NCBI GenBank assembly: GCA_038363005.1
Contig: JBBQBI010000009.1
Span: 92,516 to 156,515, forward strand
Length of the DNA stretch: 64,000 nt
From: JAKOWB01 sp038363005
GTDB taxonomy: Bacteria > Pseudomonadota > Alphaproteobacteria > Kiloniellales > JACOMY01
Reading direction: 5' to 3'
Shown here: in pieces, positions 35,362 to 43,182 of the stretch
Layout of the letters: every line of letters starts with the position of its first letter
Position numbering within the stretch: the stretch's first letter is position 1
Program-made: the position numbers and the translations under genes
Notes under the pieces: model-generated
Databases searched by the model: none
Seen by the model: the letters and a program-made list of their open reading frames with translations, nothing else
What the model was told of the DNA's origin: nothing

Positions 35362-35378
35362 ATTGCACGATCAAGCAA
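35362..35378. promoter_or_regulatory. BetI-type operator candidate, copy 1
   Basis: attgcacgatcaagcaa, identical to the copy in the choline dehydrogenase promoter. The core TTGC-N2-GATC-N2-GCAA is a near-palindrome, as expected for a TetR-family dimer. It lies 52 bp upstream of the oxidoreductase GTG and just after the betI stop. Confidence 0.6.
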
Positions 35379-35380
35379 AA

Positions 35381-35995
35381 TTATCGAGTGGATGGCAGGG
35401 TCCCGCCGGCGGCCAAGATGCCGCGCCGGATCTGTGCCTTGAGCAGCAGGCGCGCCTTGGCCGGGGTGACAGTGCTGGTGGCCTGGGCGCGCTGCGCCCA
35501 GTAGCCGTCGACCGTGGCGGCGATTTCCTCCGCCAGGTCGCGCGCCGCCTCCAGCGGCATGAGCTGGCGCAACGCGGCAGTGAGGTTGGAGCGATTGCGC
35601 TGCCGGTTCAGCCGTTCCAGGCGCGCCAGCTCCGGCGCGTGTGGTGCCTCGGCCCAGAAGTGCAGCCAGGCGCGACAGATGGCGCGGGTGAATATGGCGT
35701 CGGCGAAGTTGGCCTCGACGAAGGCGTCGAGCCGGTCGAGCGGCCCCTTGGCACTGGCCAGCAGGTCCAGCGAGGCGGCATGCAGTTCGCCCATCAGATG
35801 CAGCATGGCGGCTTCCAGCAGGCCGTCCTTGCCGCCGAAGTAATGGTGCACGTTGCCGGCCGAGACGCGCGCCAGCGCGGCGACGCGCGCCACGCTGGTC
35901 GCCGCCAGGCCGTGGCTGTCGAAAGCGGTCAGCGTCGCCTCGATCAGCCGCAGGCGACGCTTCTCCGGCGCCTTGCGGCGCACCTTGTCGGCCAT
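35381..35995 (-). CDS. betI: TetR-family repressor, BetI-like
   Basis: A 204-residue repressor. The N-terminal helix-turn-helix is TSVARVAALARVSAGNVHHYFGG, and the C-terminal part matches BetI in RAWLHFWAEAPHAPELARLE and NRSNLTAALRQLMP. BetI represses choline-to-betaine genes and is released by choline. It starts 24 nt after the choline dehydrogenase stop, so the two form an operon. Confidence 0.92.
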   Translation of the reverse strand: MADKVRRKAPEKRRLRLIEATLTAFDSHGLAATSVARVAALARVSAGNVHHYFGGKDGLLEAAMLHLMGELHAASLDLLASAKGPLDRLDAFVEANFADAIFTRAICRAWLHFWAEAPHAPELARLERLNRQRNRSNLTAALRQLMPLEAARDLAEEIAATVDGYWAQRAQATSTVTPAKARLLLKAQIRRGILAAGGTLPSTR

Positions 35996-36019
35996 GGGGG
36001 CTCCTTTCGCCCCCCTTCT

Positions 36020-37681
36020 CTAACCCACGCGCTGGCGGCTGTGCCAGTCGGTCGCCTGCCAGACCGGCGGGCTCTCGGGTGGCAAGGGGGCCTGGCCCAG
36101 GATCAGGTCGCTGGCACGCTCGGCCAGCATGATGGTCGGCCAGTTGGTGTTGCCCGACGGCAGCGACGGCATGACCGAGGCGTCGACCACCAGCAGGCCA
36201 TCCAGCCCGCGCACCGCCAGTTCCGGATCGACCACCGCATCGTCATCCAGTCCCATGCGGCAGGAGCCGACCGGGTGATAGGCGCTTTCGGCATGCTGCC
36301 GCACGAAGGCATCGATGGCGGCATCGTCGGTGCCGCTGCCCGGCGCCGGCGAGATGGCCGCGCCGCGCAGCGCGTCGAAGGCCGGCTGCGCCACGATCTC
36401 CTGCGTCAGGCGCACGCCGTCGCGCAGGGTGCGGATGTCATCCGCCGTCACATTGTAGTTAAACAGGATGCTGGGCGCCTGCCGCGGATCGGCCGAGCGC
36501 AGCGCCAGCCGCCCGCGCCCGCTGGGCCGCATTGGCCCGACGTGCGCCTGGAAGCCGTGACCGGCGGCCGGCGTGCTGCCGTCGTAGCTGACCGCGGCCG
36601 GCAGGAAGTGGAACTGCAGGTCGGGGTGCGGCACGCCGGGCCGGCTGCGGATGAAGCCGCCGGCTTCGAAATGGCACGTCGCGCCGGGGCCCGTGCGGTT
36701 GAGCAGCCAGCGCAGCCCGACCGCCGCCTTGGCCGCCAGTCCCATGTAGCGATGCAGCGAGACCGGCTGGGTGCAAACCCACTGCATGTAGAGCTCCAGG
36801 TGGTCCTGCAGGTTCTGCCCGACACCCGGCAGGTCATGTGCCACGGCGACGCCCTGCGCGCAGAGGTGATCCGCCGGCCCAATGCCGGAGAGCAGCAGCA
36901 GCTGTGGCGAGTTGATCGCCCCGGCGGCCAGGATCACCGCGCGGCTGGCGCGATGGGTTTCGATGCGACCGCGCCGCGCGACCTCGACGCCGACAGCGCG
37001 GCGCCCCTCCAGCAGCACCCGCAGGGTCAGCGCGCGGGTCAGCACGGTCAGGTTGGCGCGGTGCATGGCCGGGCGCAGGTAGCCGCGCGCGGTGGAGCAG
37101 CGCTCGCCGCCGGCGATCGACATCTCCATGCGCGCCAGGCCCTCCTGGCGCGCGCCGTTCATGTCGTCGCTGACACCGTAGCCGGCCTGGCGCCCGGCCT
37201 GCAGCCAGGTATCGTAGAGCGGATTGGACGTCTGCCCCACCTGCACGGCGATGGGCCCGCCACCGCCGCGCCAGGCCGAGGCGCCGCCCGCGTGCCCCTC
37301 GGCCCGCTTGAAGTAGGGCAGGCAGGCGGCGAAGTCCCAGCCGCTGGCGCCCTCCGCCGCCCAGCGGTCATAGTCGGCGGGATGACCGCGCACCCAGTTC
37401 ATGCCGTTGATCGAGGAGGAGCCACCCAGCACGCGGCCGCGATGACAGGCGATGCGGCGGCCGTCGAGGCCGGGCTCCGGATCGGTCTCGTAGCGCCAGT
37501 TCCAGCGCGTGCCGTTCAGCGGATAGCTGAGCGCGGCCGGCATCTTCAGCAGTAGGTGGCGCTCGTCGCCGCCGGCTTCCAGCAGCAGCACGCGGTGCCT
37601 GGCGGACAGGCGGTTGGCCAGCACGGCGCCGGCCGAGCCCGCCCCGACGATAATGAACTCCGGCTCCGTCGCCTCAACCAT
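36020..37681 (-). CDS. betA: Choline dehydrogenase / GMC oxidoreductase
   Basis: A 553-residue FAD enzyme of the glucose-methanol-choline family. The dinucleotide motif is FIIVGAGSAGAVLANRL. The GMC signatures include GRVLGGSSSINGMNW and ILAAGAINSPQLLLLSGIG. The active-site histidine and asparagine are in HPVGSCRMG and SGNTNWPTIM. With betI downstream and a choline-binding protein divergent upstream, oxidation of choline to betaine aldehyde is the likely reaction. Other GMC alcohol oxidases are the alternative. GAGGG precedes the ATG. Confidence 0.88.
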   Translation of the reverse strand: MVEATEPEFIIVGAGSAGAVLANRLSARHRVLLLEAGGDERHLLLKMPAALSYPLNGTRWNWRYETDPEPGLDGRRIACHRGRVLGGSSSINGMNWVRGHPADYDRWAAEGASGWDFAACLPYFKRAEGHAGGASAWRGGGGPIAVQVGQTSNPLYDTWLQAGRQAGYGVSDDMNGARQEGLARMEMSIAGGERCSTARGYLRPAMHRANLTVLTRALTLRVLLEGRRAVGVEVARRGRIETHRASRAVILAAGAINSPQLLLLSGIGPADHLCAQGVAVAHDLPGVGQNLQDHLELYMQWVCTQPVSLHRYMGLAAKAAVGLRWLLNRTGPGATCHFEAGGFIRSRPGVPHPDLQFHFLPAAVSYDGSTPAAGHGFQAHVGPMRPSGRGRLALRSADPRQAPSILFNYNVTADDIRTLRDGVRLTQEIVAQPAFDALRGAAISPAPGSGTDDAAIDAFVRQHAESAYHPVGSCRMGLDDDAVVDPELAVRGLDGLLVVDASVMPSLPSGNTNWPTIMLAERASDLILGQAPLPPESPPVWQATDWHSRQRVG

Positions 37682-37724
37682 GCTGCACCCTCTTGCCAAG
37701 CGGGCGCTGTCTACTTCATTCTAA

Positions 37725-37741
37725 ATTGCACGATCAAGCAA
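37725..37741. promoter_or_regulatory. BetI-type operator candidate, copy 2
   Basis: The same 17 bases as copy 1, located in the divergent promoter region between choline dehydrogenase and the choline-binding protein gene. Binding here could control both genes. Confidence 0.6.
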
Positions 37742-37797
37742 TATCGACACAAAGCCATGAGCGGCGATTTCGAACAGCCTGAAGACGGAGGTTCACG

Positions 37798-38736
37798 ATG
37801 CTGAAACACTGGATGCTGGGCGGCACCGCCCTGTTGGCCGCGGCCCTGGCTGGCGCCGGCGGCGCCTGGGCCGCGGAGCCGGCCGACTGCGCGACTTTGC
37901 ACCTGGCCGATGGCGGCTGGACCGATAATGCGGCGCAGAACGGCCTGGTGGCGGTGGTGCTGCAGGCACTGGGCTATCAGGTGGACGCGCCAGTCCTCGG
38001 CGTGCCGGTCATCCTGCAGAGCCTGGAGAACGGCGACATCGATGTCTGGCTGGATAACTGGATGCCGAGCCAGGTGGTCGAGGTCACGCCCTTCCTGGAG
38101 CGCGGCACGGTGGAAAGCTACGCCGTCAACCTGGAAGGCGCCGGCTATGGCCCGGTGGTGCCGGACTACGTGGCCGCCGCCGGGGTGACCAAGCTGGCCG
38201 ACCTGGCGGCGCACGCCAAGGAGTTCGAGAAGACGATCTATGGCATCGAGCCGGGCAACGACGGCAACCGCATCCTGCTGGACAAGATCGCCGACCCGGC
38301 CAACGGCCTGACCGACTGGCACCTCGTGGAATCGAGCGAGCAGGGCATGCTGTCACAGGCCGAGAAGTTGATGGCCGACAAGAGCTGGATGGTTTTCCTG
38401 GCCTGGACACCGCACCCGGTGATGGGCGCCATGAAGATCAGGTATCTCGATGGTTTCGAGGCCGACGGCTTCGGCCCGGCGACAATCCACACGCTGGTCC
38501 GCAAGGGCTATGCCGAGGCCTGCCCCAACATGGGGCGCTTCCTGACCAACCTGCGCTTTTCGCTGCAGATGGAAGGCGACGTGATGCAGGCGATCCTGGA
38601 TGGCGAGGCTGCCGAGGACGCCGGCCTGGCCTGGATCAAGGCTAACCCGCAGGCCATCGAGCCCTGGTTGGACGGTGTCAGCACGCTGGACGGCGGCGCC
38701 GGCCTGCCGGCGGTGAAGGCCGCGCTGGGGCTGTAG
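37798..38736 (+). CDS. choX: Choline ABC transporter substrate-binding protein
   Basis: A 312-residue periplasmic protein. A signal peptide (MLGGTALLAAALAGAGGAWA) is followed by the OpuAC/ProX fold. ADGGWTDNAAQNG and DVWLDNWMPS supply the aromatic and acidic residues of the choline cage, and FLAWTPHPVM is the conserved later block. It should deliver choline or betaine to an ABC importer, but no permease or ATPase gene follows; a terminator does. The partner genes must be elsewhere. Confidence 0.9.
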   Translation: MLKHWMLGGTALLAAALAGAGGAWAAEPADCATLHLADGGWTDNAAQNGLVAVVLQALGYQVDAPVLGVPVILQSLENGDIDVWLDNWMPSQVVEVTPFLERGTVESYAVNLEGAGYGPVVPDYVAAAGVTKLADLAAHAKEFEKTIYGIEPGNDGNRILLDKIADPANGLTDWHLVESSEQGMLSQAEKLMADKSWMVFLAWTPHPVMGAMKIRYLDGFEADGFGPATIHTLVRKGYAEACPNMGRFLTNLRFSLQMEGDVMQAILDGEAAEDAGLAWIKANPQAIEPWLDGVSTLDGGAGLPAVKAALGL

Positions 38737-38787
38737 GTCCTGTCACGCTTGGAGGGACCGCGACGTAAGCGCCGAACCTCTTCCCAC

Positions 38788-38824
38788 TGGGGGGTGGCGC
38801 CGCAAGGCACCACCCCACTTTTTT
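38788..38824 (+). terminator. Rho-independent terminator after choX
   Basis: A stem of about 12 bp with one mismatch (GGGGTGGCGCC against GGCACCACCCC) and a GCAA loop, followed by TTTTTT. It lies between the convergent choX and aldehyde dehydrogenase genes. Confidence 0.85.
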
Positions 38825-38829
38825 GCCGC

Positions 38830-40260
38830 TCAGGCTGCCTCGAAACCGAGGATGCCCTTGACCTCCAGGAAGTCGTGCATGCCCCAGTCGGCGTATTCGC
38901 GCCCGTTGCCCGACTGCTTGTAGCCGCCGAAGGGCGCCATGGTGTCCCAGGCCGGCGAGTTGATCTTCACCTGGCCGGCGCGCAGCTGGCGGGCCACCTG
39001 GCGGCCGTGCTCCAGGTTCTCGGTCTGCACATAGGCGGCCAGGCCATAGGGCGTGTCGTTGGCCATCTCGATGGCCTGCTCCTCGCTGTCGTAGGGCAGG
39101 ATGGCGAGCACCGGCCCGAAGATCTCCTCGCGCGCGATGGTCATCTGGTTGGTGACGTTGCCGAACACCGTGGGGCGGATGTAGTAGCCGCGGTTCAGCC
39201 CCTCGGGCCGGCCGGTGCCGCCGGCGACCAGGGTGGCGCCCTCATCGATGCCGGCCTGGATCAGCTTCTGGATCTTCTCGAACTGCAGCGCGCTGACCAC
39301 CGGGCCAAGCTGCGTGCCCTCGGCCTGCGGATCGCCGACGCGGGTCTTCTCCGCCGCCGCCTTGGCGATGGCCAACGCCTCGTCGTGGCGGTCGCGCAGC
39401 ACCAGCATGCGGGTCGGCGCGTTGCACGACTGGCCGGAGTTGTTGAAGCAGGCGGCGACGCCCTGCTTCACCGCGCGCGTCAGGTCGGCATCGGGCAGCA
39501 CGATGTTGGGCGACTTGCCGCCCAGCTCCTGCGCCACGCGCTTGACGGTATCGGCGGCGGCCTTGGCCACCAGGATGCCGGCGCGGGTCGAGCCGGTGAA
39601 GGACATGACGTCGATGCCGGGATGCGCCGACATCACGGCGCCGACATGGGGGCCGTCGCCGTTCACCATGTTGTAGACGCCCTTGGGCACGCCGGCTGCG
39701 TGCATCACCTCGCTGAAGACGATGCCGCTCGAGGGTGCGATCTCGCTGGGCTTCAGCACCATCGTGCAGCCCGCCGCGATGGCCGGCGCGACCTTGCTGA
39801 CGATCTGGTTCAGCGGCCAGTTCCACGGCGTGATCAGGCCGGCGACGCCGATGCCCTCGCGCACAATGCGGGTCGCGCCGCGCGGCTCCTCGAAGACAAA
39901 GGTCTCCAGCGCGGCGATGGTGCTCTGCAGATGCGCCTGGCCGGCGGCGGCCTGCGAGTGGCGGGCCATGGCGATGGGCGCGCCCATGTCGGCGGAGACC
40001 GCCTGGGCGATGTCCTCGGCGCGCGCCTTGTAGACCTCCAGGATACGACGCAGCAGCGCCAGGCGCTCCTCGCGGCTGGTCTGCGAGAAGGCGGGAAAGG
40101 CACGGCGCGCGGCGGCCACGGCGCGATCCACGTCGGCGGCGCTGCCGACCGAGATGCGGGTATGCGCTTCCTCAGTCGCCGGGTTGATGACGTCGAGCTG
40201 CTTCGGCGTGACGGGGTCGACCCAGGCGCCATCGATGTAGAACTTCAGGTAATTGGACAT
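38830..40260 (-). CDS. Aldehyde dehydrogenase family protein
   Basis: A 476-residue NAD(P)-dependent aldehyde dehydrogenase. It carries the TPWNWPLNQIVSKVAPAI entry block and the cofactor motif SFTGSTRAG. The catalytic glutamate is in QELGGKSP and the catalytic cysteine in NNSGQSCNAPTRM. Its location near choline dehydrogenase suggests betaine aldehyde as substrate. Sequence features are those of the general ALDH group rather than diagnostic for BetB. It has its own promoter region and no copy of the 17-bp operator. Confidence 0.9.
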   Translation of the reverse strand: MSNYLKFYIDGAWVDPVTPKQLDVINPATEEAHTRISVGSAADVDRAVAAARRAFPAFSQTSREERLALLRRILEVYKARAEDIAQAVSADMGAPIAMARHSQAAAGQAHLQSTIAALETFVFEEPRGATRIVREGIGVAGLITPWNWPLNQIVSKVAPAIAAGCTMVLKPSEIAPSSGIVFSEVMHAAGVPKGVYNMVNGDGPHVGAVMSAHPGIDVMSFTGSTRAGILVAKAAADTVKRVAQELGGKSPNIVLPDADLTRAVKQGVAACFNNSGQSCNAPTRMLVLRDRHDEALAIAKAAAEKTRVGDPQAEGTQLGPVVSALQFEKIQKLIQAGIDEGATLVAGGTGRPEGLNRGYYIRPTVFGNVTNQMTIAREEIFGPVLAILPYDSEEQAIEMANDTPYGLAAYVQTENLEHGRQVARQLRAGQVKINSPAWDTMAPFGGYKQSGNGREYADWGMHDFLEVKGILGFEAA

Positions 40261-40330
40261 GGAGGCGATCCTTTCGTGCGGAATGGCGGGCAGGCCGGCG
40301 GCAGGTTGTAGGCGGCAGGGCGCCGGACGG

Positions 40331-40867
40331 TCAATCGCGGGTCCCCGGCGCTGTTGACGCTAGGGGACAGGGGCGGTCGAGGGCGGCCGCCGCGCCGGGA
40401 GGTGCGGGCGCCACCGGGTGGAACAGCGCGCGGTCCGGCTTGATGTCGAGCAGCGGCGTGCCGTCCAGGCAGTCGAGGCCGCGCACCAGCAAGGTCGCGC
40501 CCTCAATGCTCTCCAGCTGCACAATCGCGGTACCGATGGGATTGGGCCGCAGCGGCGAGCGCAGGGCGAAGGCGCCCAACACCGCGCCGTCGTTCTTCGG
40601 ACTCAGCAGCACCAGGTCGCGGCGCGCCTGGTCGAGCCAGTAGAGCACCTCCAGCCGCTCGAAGGCGGCGAGACCCTGCAGGGCGGCCACCCAGGGTTCG
40701 GCGACCTCCAGCCGGCAGAGCGGCCCGTCCAGCCGGCCCTGGCGCGGGCAGTCCAGCCGCGACGCCCAGGGCGTGCGGATGCGGCCGATGAAGACCAGGC
40801 CGGCAGCGTCCGCCGGTGGCGGCACCACTGCCTGTTCGTTGGCCCTCAAGGCGTCCCTGTCGTCCAT
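40331..40867 (-). CDS. tRNA (t6A37) methyltransferase, TrmO-like
   Basis: A 178-residue protein of the UPF0066/TrmO family, which methylates N6-threonylcarbamoyladenosine at position 37 of some tRNAs. It shows LVFIGRIRTPW at the N-terminus and the strong signature RSPLRPNPIGTAIV, then GLDCLDGTPLLDIKP. The ATG was chosen over an earlier start 33 nt upstream. It is divergent from the deacylase gene. Confidence 0.9.
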   Translation of the reverse strand: MDDRDALRANEQAVVPPPADAAGLVFIGRIRTPWASRLDCPRQGRLDGPLCRLEVAEPWVAALQGLAAFERLEVLYWLDQARRDLVLLSPKNDGAVLGAFALRSPLRPNPIGTAIVQLESIEGATLLVRGLDCLDGTPLLDIKPDRALFHPVAPAPPGAAAALDRPCPLASTAPGTRD

Positions 40868-41033
40868 CCGCGGCTCAAACCGTCCTTCCCATCGCTCCAA
40901 AGGTGATGCCGCCGCCAGCCTGACGCAAGCCGGGCTGCGCCATGCTTCCCGCTCAGGCTGTCCGCCGCGCAGGGCATTTCCGTCGCGACGGCTTGGGCGT
41001 TACATAGGGCGGCTCGGCCGAAAGGATGCGGAC

Positions 41034-42722
41034 ATGCACGACCTGGTGATTCGCGGCGCCACGCTCTACGACGGCAGCAACAGCCCTGGCCGGGTCGGCG
41101 ACCTGGCGGTCGACGGCGAGCGGATCGTCCAGGTGGGCGGCGTCGCCGGCCCGGGACGGCGCGAGATCGCCGCCGCCGGCCTGGCCCTGATGCCCGGCAT
41201 CATCGACAGCCACACGCACTACGACGCGCAGATCACCTGGGACCCCTGGCTCGACCCCTCGCCGCAGCACGGCGTCACCACCTGCGTGATCGGCAACTGC
41301 GGCTTCACCATTGCGCCCTGCAAGCCGCAGGACCGCGACCGGACCCTGCGCAACCTGACGCAGGTCGAGGGCATGTCGCTCAGCGTGCTGCAGCAGGGCA
41401 TCGACTGGACCTTCCAGACCTTCCCGGAGTACCTGGCGCGCCTGGAGGCGCAGGGCCAGGTGCCCAACGTCGCCGCCTTCCTGGGGCATTCCAGCCTGCG
41501 CACCTGGGTGCTGGGGGCCGAGGCCTCGAGCCGCGCCGCCACGCCGGCCGAGGTCGCCGAGATGAAGCGCCTGCTGCTGGAGGCCCTGCAGGTTGGTGCC
41601 ATCGGCTTCGCCTCCTCCACCGCCGGGCAGCACAACGGCGAGGGCGGCGTGCCCATGCCGTCGCGCCTAGCCGACGAACAGGAGTTCCTGACCCTGGTGG
41701 GTGCGCTGGGCGAGGCCGGGCATGGCCTCTTCATGCTGACCAAGGGCGCCAAGACCAAGATCCCCTTCCTGGAAAGCCTGGCGGCGGCCAGCGGCCGGCC
41801 GGTGATGATCGCAGCCCTGCTGCACAACACCACGCGGCCCAATGCCACCTTCAACGATCTGGCCGCCATCGGCGAGGCGCAGGGGCGCGGCCACAAGCTC
41901 TGGGGCCAGGTCTCCTGCTGCCCGCTTACCAACGATTTCACGCTGCTCAGCGCCTATCCGCTGGAAAGCCTGGCCGCCTGGCTACCGGCCATGCAGGCCG
42001 CGGTGCAGGGGCGCGAGGCGCTGAAGGCGGTCTATCGCGACCCGGCGTTTCGCGCCGCGGTGCGCGAGGAGCTGCGGGAGCCGCAGCCCATGCGGCTGTT
42101 CAACGCGCAGTGGGACAAGCTGGAGCTGATCGAGGCCGCCTTGCCGGAAAACCGCCGCTTCGAGCAGCGCAACATCGCCGACCTGGCAGCGGAGGCCCGG
42201 CAGGACCCGCTCGACTGGATGCTCGACTTCGCGCTGGCGGAAAACCTCGACAGCCTCTTCACCGCCGTGCTGCTGAACGCCGACGAGCCCTCGGTCGGCC
42301 GCATGCTGCGCGACCCCTACGCCTCGATCGCGCTGTCCGACGCTGGCGCGCACCTGACCTTCTTCTGCGACGCCGGCTTCGGCCTGCACCTGATGGGCCA
42401 CTGGTCGCGCGACCTGGGGCTGATCCCGCTGCCGGAAGCCATCTGGCAGCTCACCGGCCGGCCGGCCGAGATCTTCGGCATCACCGGTCGCGGCCGGCTG
42501 CTGCCCGGCCAGGCCGCCGACCTGCTGCTGTTCGACCCCGCCACCGTGGCGCGCGGCCAGAAGCGCCGCGTCTTCGACCTGCCGGGTGGCGCGCCGCGCC
42601 TGACCACCGACCCGGTGGGCGTGCAGGGCGTCTTCATCAACGGTGTCGAGGTGGCCAACGCCCAGGGCCGCGTCGAAGACTGCGGCCGGCCCGGCCACCT
42701 GCTGCGCGACTTCACACCGTGA
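41034..42722 (+). CDS. N-acyl-D-amino acid deacylase family amidohydrolase
   Basis: A 562-residue metallohydrolase. It has the LVIRGATLYDGS N-terminal strand and the metal motif GIIDSHTHYDAQ. The second-half residues are in AALLHNTTRP and SDAGAHLTFF, and the C-terminal composite domain ends RVEDCGRPGHLLRDF. Members hydrolyse N-acyl-D-amino acids or related ureido and amide compounds. AAAGGA precedes the ATG. It overlaps a small VOC gene in GTGA and is probably an operon with it. Confidence 0.88.
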   Translation: MHDLVIRGATLYDGSNSPGRVGDLAVDGERIVQVGGVAGPGRREIAAAGLALMPGIIDSHTHYDAQITWDPWLDPSPQHGVTTCVIGNCGFTIAPCKPQDRDRTLRNLTQVEGMSLSVLQQGIDWTFQTFPEYLARLEAQGQVPNVAAFLGHSSLRTWVLGAEASSRAATPAEVAEMKRLLLEALQVGAIGFASSTAGQHNGEGGVPMPSRLADEQEFLTLVGALGEAGHGLFMLTKGAKTKIPFLESLAAASGRPVMIAALLHNTTRPNATFNDLAAIGEAQGRGHKLWGQVSCCPLTNDFTLLSAYPLESLAAWLPAMQAAVQGREALKAVYRDPAFRAAVREELREPQPMRLFNAQWDKLELIEAALPENRRFEQRNIADLAAEARQDPLDWMLDFALAENLDSLFTAVLLNADEPSVGRMLRDPYASIALSDAGAHLTFFCDAGFGLHLMGHWSRDLGLIPLPEAIWQLTGRPAEIFGITGRGRLLPGQAADLLLFDPATVARGQKRRVFDLPGGAPRLTTDPVGVQGVFINGVEVANAQGRVEDCGRPGHLLRDFTP

Positions 42723-43063
42723 GCCGCCTGCTGTCGGCCATGCCGGTGCTGCCGTCGCTCGACTTGGCAGAGACCGAGCGGGCCTATGCCGCCCTGGGCT
42801 TCCAGGTGACGACGCGGGCGGAGGGCACCTTGATGCTGCGCCGTGACGAGGTGGAGCTGATGTTCTGGGCCTGCCCGGACCGGCTGATCTGCGAAGCCTC
42901 GGGCAGCTACCTCAGGGTCGCCGGCGTCGACGCCCTGGCCAGCGAGGCGGCAGCGGCGGGCTGGCGCGTCATGGGGCCCACCGATCGGCCCTGGGGCCAG
43001 CGCGAAGCCTACCTCTATGACCCGCACGGCAACCTGCTGCGGTTGGGGCAAGCGGTGACTTAG
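42719..43063 (+). CDS. VOC / bleomycin resistance-like protein
   Basis: A 114-residue protein of the bleomycin-binding type: PVLPSLDLAETERAYAALGF, LMLRRDEVELMFWACPD, YLYDPHGNLLRLGQ. The GTG start overlaps the deacylase stop (GTGA). An ATG 21 nt further in is the alternative. It may protect against or bind a small molecule; the link to the deacylase is unclear. Confidence 0.82.
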   Translation: MSRLLSAMPVLPSLDLAETERAYAALGFQVTTRAEGTLMLRRDEVELMFWACPDRLICEASGSYLRVAGVDALASEAAAAGWRVMGPTDRPWGQREAYLYDPHGNLLRLGQAVT

Positions 43064-43182
43064 CGCCTGTGGGAGCGGCCGGGATCGGGAGCCGCCTGGC
43101 CATCTGGCCATGTTCGCCGCTTCCCCGCCGTATTATGGGCGTCCGCTAGCCACCCTCTGACGACGCCACGCCTTGGGTTACA

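Noticed and set aside
38749..40311. 520-codon plus-strand frame opposite the aldehyde dehydrogenase
   Set aside because: It is antisense to a complete enzyme with all catalytic residues and shows no protein-like motifs.
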